A DNA stretch of 64,000 nucleotides from Microthyrium microscopicum (taxonomy: Eukaryota > Ascomycota > Dothideomycetes > Microthyriales > Microthyriaceae), in NCBI GenBank assembly GCA_010405405.1, contig MU004244.1, forward strand, positions 375,895 to 439,894, given 5' to 3'. The position numbers were made by a program, and so were the translations under genes. Positions 59,475 to 64,000 of this stretch are shown piece by piece. The first letter of the stretch is position 1, and each line of letters opens with the position of its first letter. Under the pieces are notes generated by a model that saw only the letters and a list, made by a program, of their open reading frames with translations, had not been told where the DNA came from and made no database searches.

Positions 59475-61585
59475 CTAGGCGGATTCGATGACTCCCCAGA
59501 CGCTTTTGCGGTTCTCTGGCTCTTCGACTACGCAGAGATTCGGCATCATTGCGCGGTTGGATTGGACTTGCTCGTTGAGTTCGCGCTCACCCCAGATTTC
59601 ACGAGTCAGGTCTCGGTGGAGTACTTGTCGACGGAGACCACCCGGGCGTGCAATAGGTGCGCTGGTATCAGGTTGGCTGACAGTGATTTGTACTGGCTTG
59701 ACCATGACGGCTTTTGGAACTCCTGTAGCGACTACTTGTTCTGTGCTAGCGTTGGGATTGGCTTTACGTTGGCTGCCGACGCGGGTTGGTTTGACGGCGA
59801 GTTTCTGACGGGCTCCGGCTTTGGTTACTGAGAGACTGCGGGCGATGGAGATCTTGGGCTGCTCTTCGAGCCATTCGTCTGTGTCATCGTCCGGGGTCGC
59901 GACGGGAGGTGTGGCTGCTACTGAGGCAATGTGCGTGACGGGTGCGGCGCGGGCGAGCATGTCGCCTGGAGATAGCCGTTTGCCTACTGTGATCATTTCC
60001 CATGAGTGTTCGGAGAGGTTTTGGGAAGAGGTATTCTCCCACGAGTTCTTTCGTATTGATCTCGCTAGAGATTTGGCATCGTCTGGGATAGGCTCAGAGG
60101 GAATTGACTTTGGAGTCGATGGTGATGCGGGAGATGAAGGAGTGGGTGTAAGTCCATCCCGGTCGTCAAAATCCATTTCATCGGCTTCAAAGGCGGGAGA
60201 CAGTTTCTGTTCATGAGCAATAGGGGTTGGAAGAGCTGGCGGCGCAGAGTTATTACGCTTTACAGGTCTTGGTCTATGCAGACTAGATATGTGTGGAAGA
60301 GCTGGAGAGTTGGTGTTATCCGGGAAAAGTCGATACGATGGAGAATCTCGAGGCGATGGTTCTGTCGCACGCCTAATGAGACGACCAGGGGCAAGATCGA
60401 GATCCTATTTGAAGTCAGTATCATGAAGTAATACCAGCCAGAGATATGTTTTACAGTGATAGATGTTCCCGGCACTGGTTTACTTCCACCTCCTGATGCT
60501 TGCCGTCGTGCCAATAGACTCGATGATCGGGTTGGCCTGGTTGCGACTAGTGCTGGTCTATTGGGTAGAGCCGAAACCTCCTTGAAAAGCACGCTATACC
60601 TCTCCATGTTCGATTCAGGAATGCTTATGTCTAGTTTCGGAGTTCCAGGCGGATCTTTTGGTGGAGGTTCTGGTCGCATTTCCCGATTGGAAGGACTTCT
60701 TACTCTTGGCTTACGTTTTGTTACCCGTCTGAAAAGCCCAGGCGACGATGCTGGAGTGCTCTGGTTGCTAGACATGACAGCTGTCATACCTCTCTCTGAT
60801 ACTTCAGCCGCTGAAGTAGACCTTATCGGAATTTCCGTGTTCGGTGATAGTTGTCGTAGAGATCTGGTTTCGGTCATGGGTAGAGAGCGCTTCCTACCGA
60901 ATAATCCACCTAGTGACTTCCAACGACTCAATTTTGGTTTTGCCCCATCCATCTCTTCGTTCCGTAGTTCCTTGGTGGTATGTGCTCGAGCTGGGGTCAC
61001 CAGTATTGTCTGGTCTATCTCCTCTGGGGTCATTGCATATCTGCTCTGTATTGAAGGTGCGTAGAAAGGTGAAGGTTGATATAATTTTGGCTGGTTAGGA
61101 CTGCCAATTGCCATTCCAATTCCAGAATCCTGGGAAGAAAGTTTCATACTTCCAATATGTGGTGAACTGGTCGTTGATGTTGAAGGTCGCTTGACTGGTG
61201 TTGGGAAGCGGAACACGTCCTCGTCTGCTTTAATCTCAATGGGTGATCCCATAGCCAACCGAGAATCCACCCAATCCTTATTCTTCAAAATAGACTTTGT
61301 CTCTCCCGCAGTTTTCGGCCGATCCATATTTGGTGTTGCTATTGACATATCCGCTATATGCGCAGGTGTGCTTAATTTTGTTTCCATGCTATTTGTGGTG
61401 CCAAAGGAGAAGTTGCTGAAGGGCGAAGCGACAGACGTCGTCTCTGACGACAACTGGGACTGCATTGCGCTCGAGAAGCTGGCGAACGAAAGTGGTGTCA
61501 AGGAGGGAGCATTCTCACGATGGTCGGTCGTTGGTGGGCTCGGCGCAAAGGAGAGCTTATTGGAGCGGTAGACAAGCTTGGCCAT
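59475..61585 (-). CDS. Ser/Pro-rich protein of unknown function
   Basis: I do not recognise a family beyond similarity in style to uncharacterised filamentous-fungal proteins. The 686-residue product comes from two exons (61585-60455 and 60404-59475). It is almost wholly low-complexity in Ser, Thr and Pro, with many SP and TP sites (TPVKRP, SSPHIG, TPARAH, TPKLDIS) that fit regulation by proline-directed kinases. Short conserved-looking blocks are KSILKNKDWVDSRLAMGSP, KLSRWKSLGGLFGRKRS, NMERYSVLFKEV and NSWENTSSQNLSEHSWEMI. The end DLTREIWGERELNEQVQ...NRKSVWGVIES appears ordered. No membrane segment or catalytic motif. A scaffold or regulatory role is only a guess. Confidence 0.75.
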
Positions 61586-63175
61586 GAACAGACTGAAGAC
61601 AAGCTGAAACCATTAAAGACTGATATGGGTACCCCGTCGACGAGAGTCCACTATAGACTAGGGACTTTGTGATAAGCCAATGACGCAGCGAGGGCTAGAG
61701 TGTAAATGCGGGATCATTCAAGATAAATTGGTGTGCTCGAAAAAGAGAGACGATGACCCAAGACGAGGGACAACGGGTGATGCAAATAGAATGGATGGGG
61801 AACCGGCCAGCAGTACAGCAGTGCAGTAACAGAGCATGTATGTAAGGAGCGTCAGGAGTTCCGTACAGGATACTCGTTGGGTGAAGAACGGAAGTAGAAT
61901 CAGGAACAATAAGCAGAAGCCAAAGCCAGCATCAACATAGCCAGGTTGAGAAGATCAGGTAAGAAGGATGGTCGTTGGCCAAACACAGGGAGAGGCCTGT
62001 AGGAGTAATGATTCTAGAAAGGAAGGAGACAAGAGCACATCTCCGACTGCCAGGTACGAACTTGTTGGGCCGGTGAAAGAAGCAGAAATTCAATCAAATT
62101 TAATATTACAGGAGCGGGTAGAGGGATCAAGGAAGAGTGAGAGGCGGACGTGGCAGTAAATGGGGTCGGAATTACCCAAGGATTCTTTCTTAGCAATGTC
62201 AAATTCTACAGGTAAATTTCCATTATTTCAATCTCCGCTACTGTTAAAACACGAGTCTTGCGGAGACCACGACAAGACATATTTGGCAGACAAATCTCCG
62301 TATGGACCACTAAGCAACGTGGAGTGTGGAGGGACAAGCTTTTGGAAATTAACACCGTCCCAACGCTAAAGACGGCCGCCAATTCAGCCCTTTCTAATCC
62401 AATCGAGCTTAGCTGACAAGTTGGATGGAGTAGCAAATTTCGCTTGGACCGACTTGACAGCCCATCAAACCTAACAAGTCCCAGATGCAGCGCCGTAGAA
62501 ACAATTCTTCAAAACCTCTAAACTTGAGCCGCCAGGTCATGCTGTAGCCGCGTTTGTTCTCAAGAAGCCAAGCATCAAGCAATGATACCTGATCTCCAAT
62601 ACCTATCCGAAATACGTCAAATACCAACAGGTACCCAGGTAATACTAGGAAAGAACCCAGGTTGAAAATCTTGATAAACAATCTTATCCCGACTCCTGAG
62701 TCGCGTACGAATGCAGTGATGCAGTGAATGAACAGCTGTCATGGACTCATGGAAATTCCCACGCTGTTTGGACCTGAAATGTGCCGCCGATCCATCTTGA
62801 AACATGCGCTAACCAATGTCAACTGTCTGCAACGGCGCCTTCAGCCTTGCAAACCAAGCGTGGAAAAGCCACAACTTTTAGGAACGTCCCCTCCACTACG
62901 GGAACGGCGCGCTGAGCACGTCCTGGACTCCTGAAGGTCTTGTCAAATGCTTCCCCATCTTTTTCATCTTTTTGGAACTGGCAAAATGACTACCATCTGG
63001 CATCTAGTATACCAAGGATACACGCTGGACGATGACGGTCCTGACGGTGCGCACGAGATTTGTGTGTCGTGTTCATTCATTCTCAAGCATCGAGGAAAAA
63101 TATTCTAGAGCTACTTCAAACGCACCAGAAGCCTGGGCATGCCTCCTGCAGACAAGTATCATGTCTATGTAGACT
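61586..63175. other. Long intergenic region, nothing recognised
   Basis: About 1.6 kb. It should contain the promoter and 5' leader of the Ser-rich gene and the ARP5 3' region. Frames are short and unsupported, and no repeat was seen. Confidence 0.4.
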
Positions 63176-64000
63176 TTACATGCCATTGCCCAATTCATGT
63201 TCCTAAAAAACAAAACAAGTTAGCCACTGATCAAGCACGACACAACAGACCAGAGTACGCCAACAGTGGAATCGTTGGTTTGCGCTTATTAACATACCTT
63301 GATATACTCCGCACCCTTTTCAAGAAACTCCGCTCTCGAAACAAAATACTTTGTATTGCCAGCCTCCCCTGCCCACCGGGCGGCTCCTCGCCACGCATCT
63401 AGCGATGCATCCTGTGCACGCCGGACCCGCAGCGGAGAGCCCGCTTCCAGCACAGCCTGAAGTTCTCGGGCCAGACGCTCTTCGAATCCCTGAAAGGTGG
63501 TGTTGCCGCCGGTTAAGAAGACGTCCTTGAGGAGATCTGCGCGGCTGGCATGGTCGGCGAGCCGCTCGTTGAGAATGCCGCTAGCGATTTCGACTATGCC
63601 GGCTTGATCAACGCCTGCGATGGCTGGTTGGAAGACTACTTCTGGAACACGGATGCGCTCAACGTTCAAATGGAGTTGGTTGGCTTCGCGTTGGCTTTCG
63701 GGGTCAAAGGGCCAGGGACCGCGTAGGAAGGCGTGCATGAGGCTCTTTGTCCAGTCGGTTTCTGCATCGCGGGTGTTTTCTTCTGTAAAGTTGGGGTCAA
63801 ACTTTAGTAGTTGGGACTCCACCTCCTTGAGAGCAGCATCGAGATCTTCTTCCTCTTCGTCGTCGCTAACATCATCCTTTTGGATGGTACGATAGATGCC
63901 CCAATCATTGTCATCTGCTCCAAAGTTATCATCGTCCCCTCCACGGCGGCGTTTCTTGGTAGGTGTATCAGATGCTAGATTTGCAATGTTTTTCATTCGC
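63176..64000 (-). CDS. ARP5: Actin-related protein 5, C-terminal part
   Basis: The 3' end of a nuclear actin-related protein of the INO80 chromatin-remodelling complex, where Arp5 with Ies6 couples ATP hydrolysis to nucleosome sliding. The gene runs off the right edge of the window, so only about 243 residues are seen. The long exon (up to 64000, ending 63298) starts in the basic insert (MKNIANLASDTPTKKRRR) and the FGADDNDWGIYRTI segment specific to Arp5. It continues with the actin fold (NVERIRVPEVVFQPAIAGVD, DVFLTGGNTTFQGFEERLAR) and ends AEFLEKGAEYIK. A 27-base last exon (63202-63176) adds EHELGNGM and the stop, after an intron of 95 bases ending TTTTTTAG. Confidence 0.92.

Noticed and set aside
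1-64000. CRISPR arrays, rRNA or complete tRNA genes
   Set aside because: No regularly spaced repeats, rRNA segments or full cloverleaf folds were seen; CRISPR is not expected in a fungal genome.

Overview
The window comes from a filamentous ascomycete (Pezizomycotina). Genes are interrupted by introns of about 40-70 bases with CTAAC/CTGAC-type branch sites. Conserved genes match fungal forms. Two blocks have lost most G and C through transitions, the mark of repeat-induced point mutation (RIP).

Layout. Positions 1-1140 are an AT-rich RIP block, followed by about 1.7 kb of ordinary composition with no recognisable gene. Positions 2881-13793 are one heavily RIP-mutated LTR element with 152-bp LTRs and a 5-bp target duplication (ATGAG). 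Traces of gag, protease, RT, RNase H and integrase occur in the Ty3/Gypsy order. A much younger-looking 972-bp miniature LTR element (TRIM-like) sits inside it, with 178-bp LTRs, its own 5-bp duplication (GCTTC) and a hairpin of about 240 bp. From 14 to 22 kb the genes are sparse and accessory: an F-box/LRR-like fragment, a GT31-like glycosyltransferase with a Cys-rich tail, an MFS transporter and a cell-surface protein.

From 23 to 48 kb the region is gene-dense and mostly housekeeping: DPM3 (dolichol-phosphate mannose synthase anchor), a small membrane protein, an oxidoreductase-like mitochondrial protein, a coiled-coil nuclear protein, UTP17 (rRNA processing), RPB10 (RNA polymerases), secreted DPP-IV, RDH54 (recombination), VPS36 (ESCRT-II), a CoA-binding protein, LON/PIM1 (mitochondrial protease) and a GH47 mannosidase. 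Several are head-to-head pairs sharing short promoters, and some of these carry CACGTG boxes.

From 49 to 56 kb the region is accessory again: a locally duplicated family of unknown function (one whole copy, two damaged) and a predicted surface or secreted protein. From 56 to 64 kb are an RBM39-like splicing factor, a Ser-rich unknown and the 3' end of ARP5 (INO80 complex). Exon joins below were read by hand. In the confident genes the exon lengths add up to a whole number of codons.
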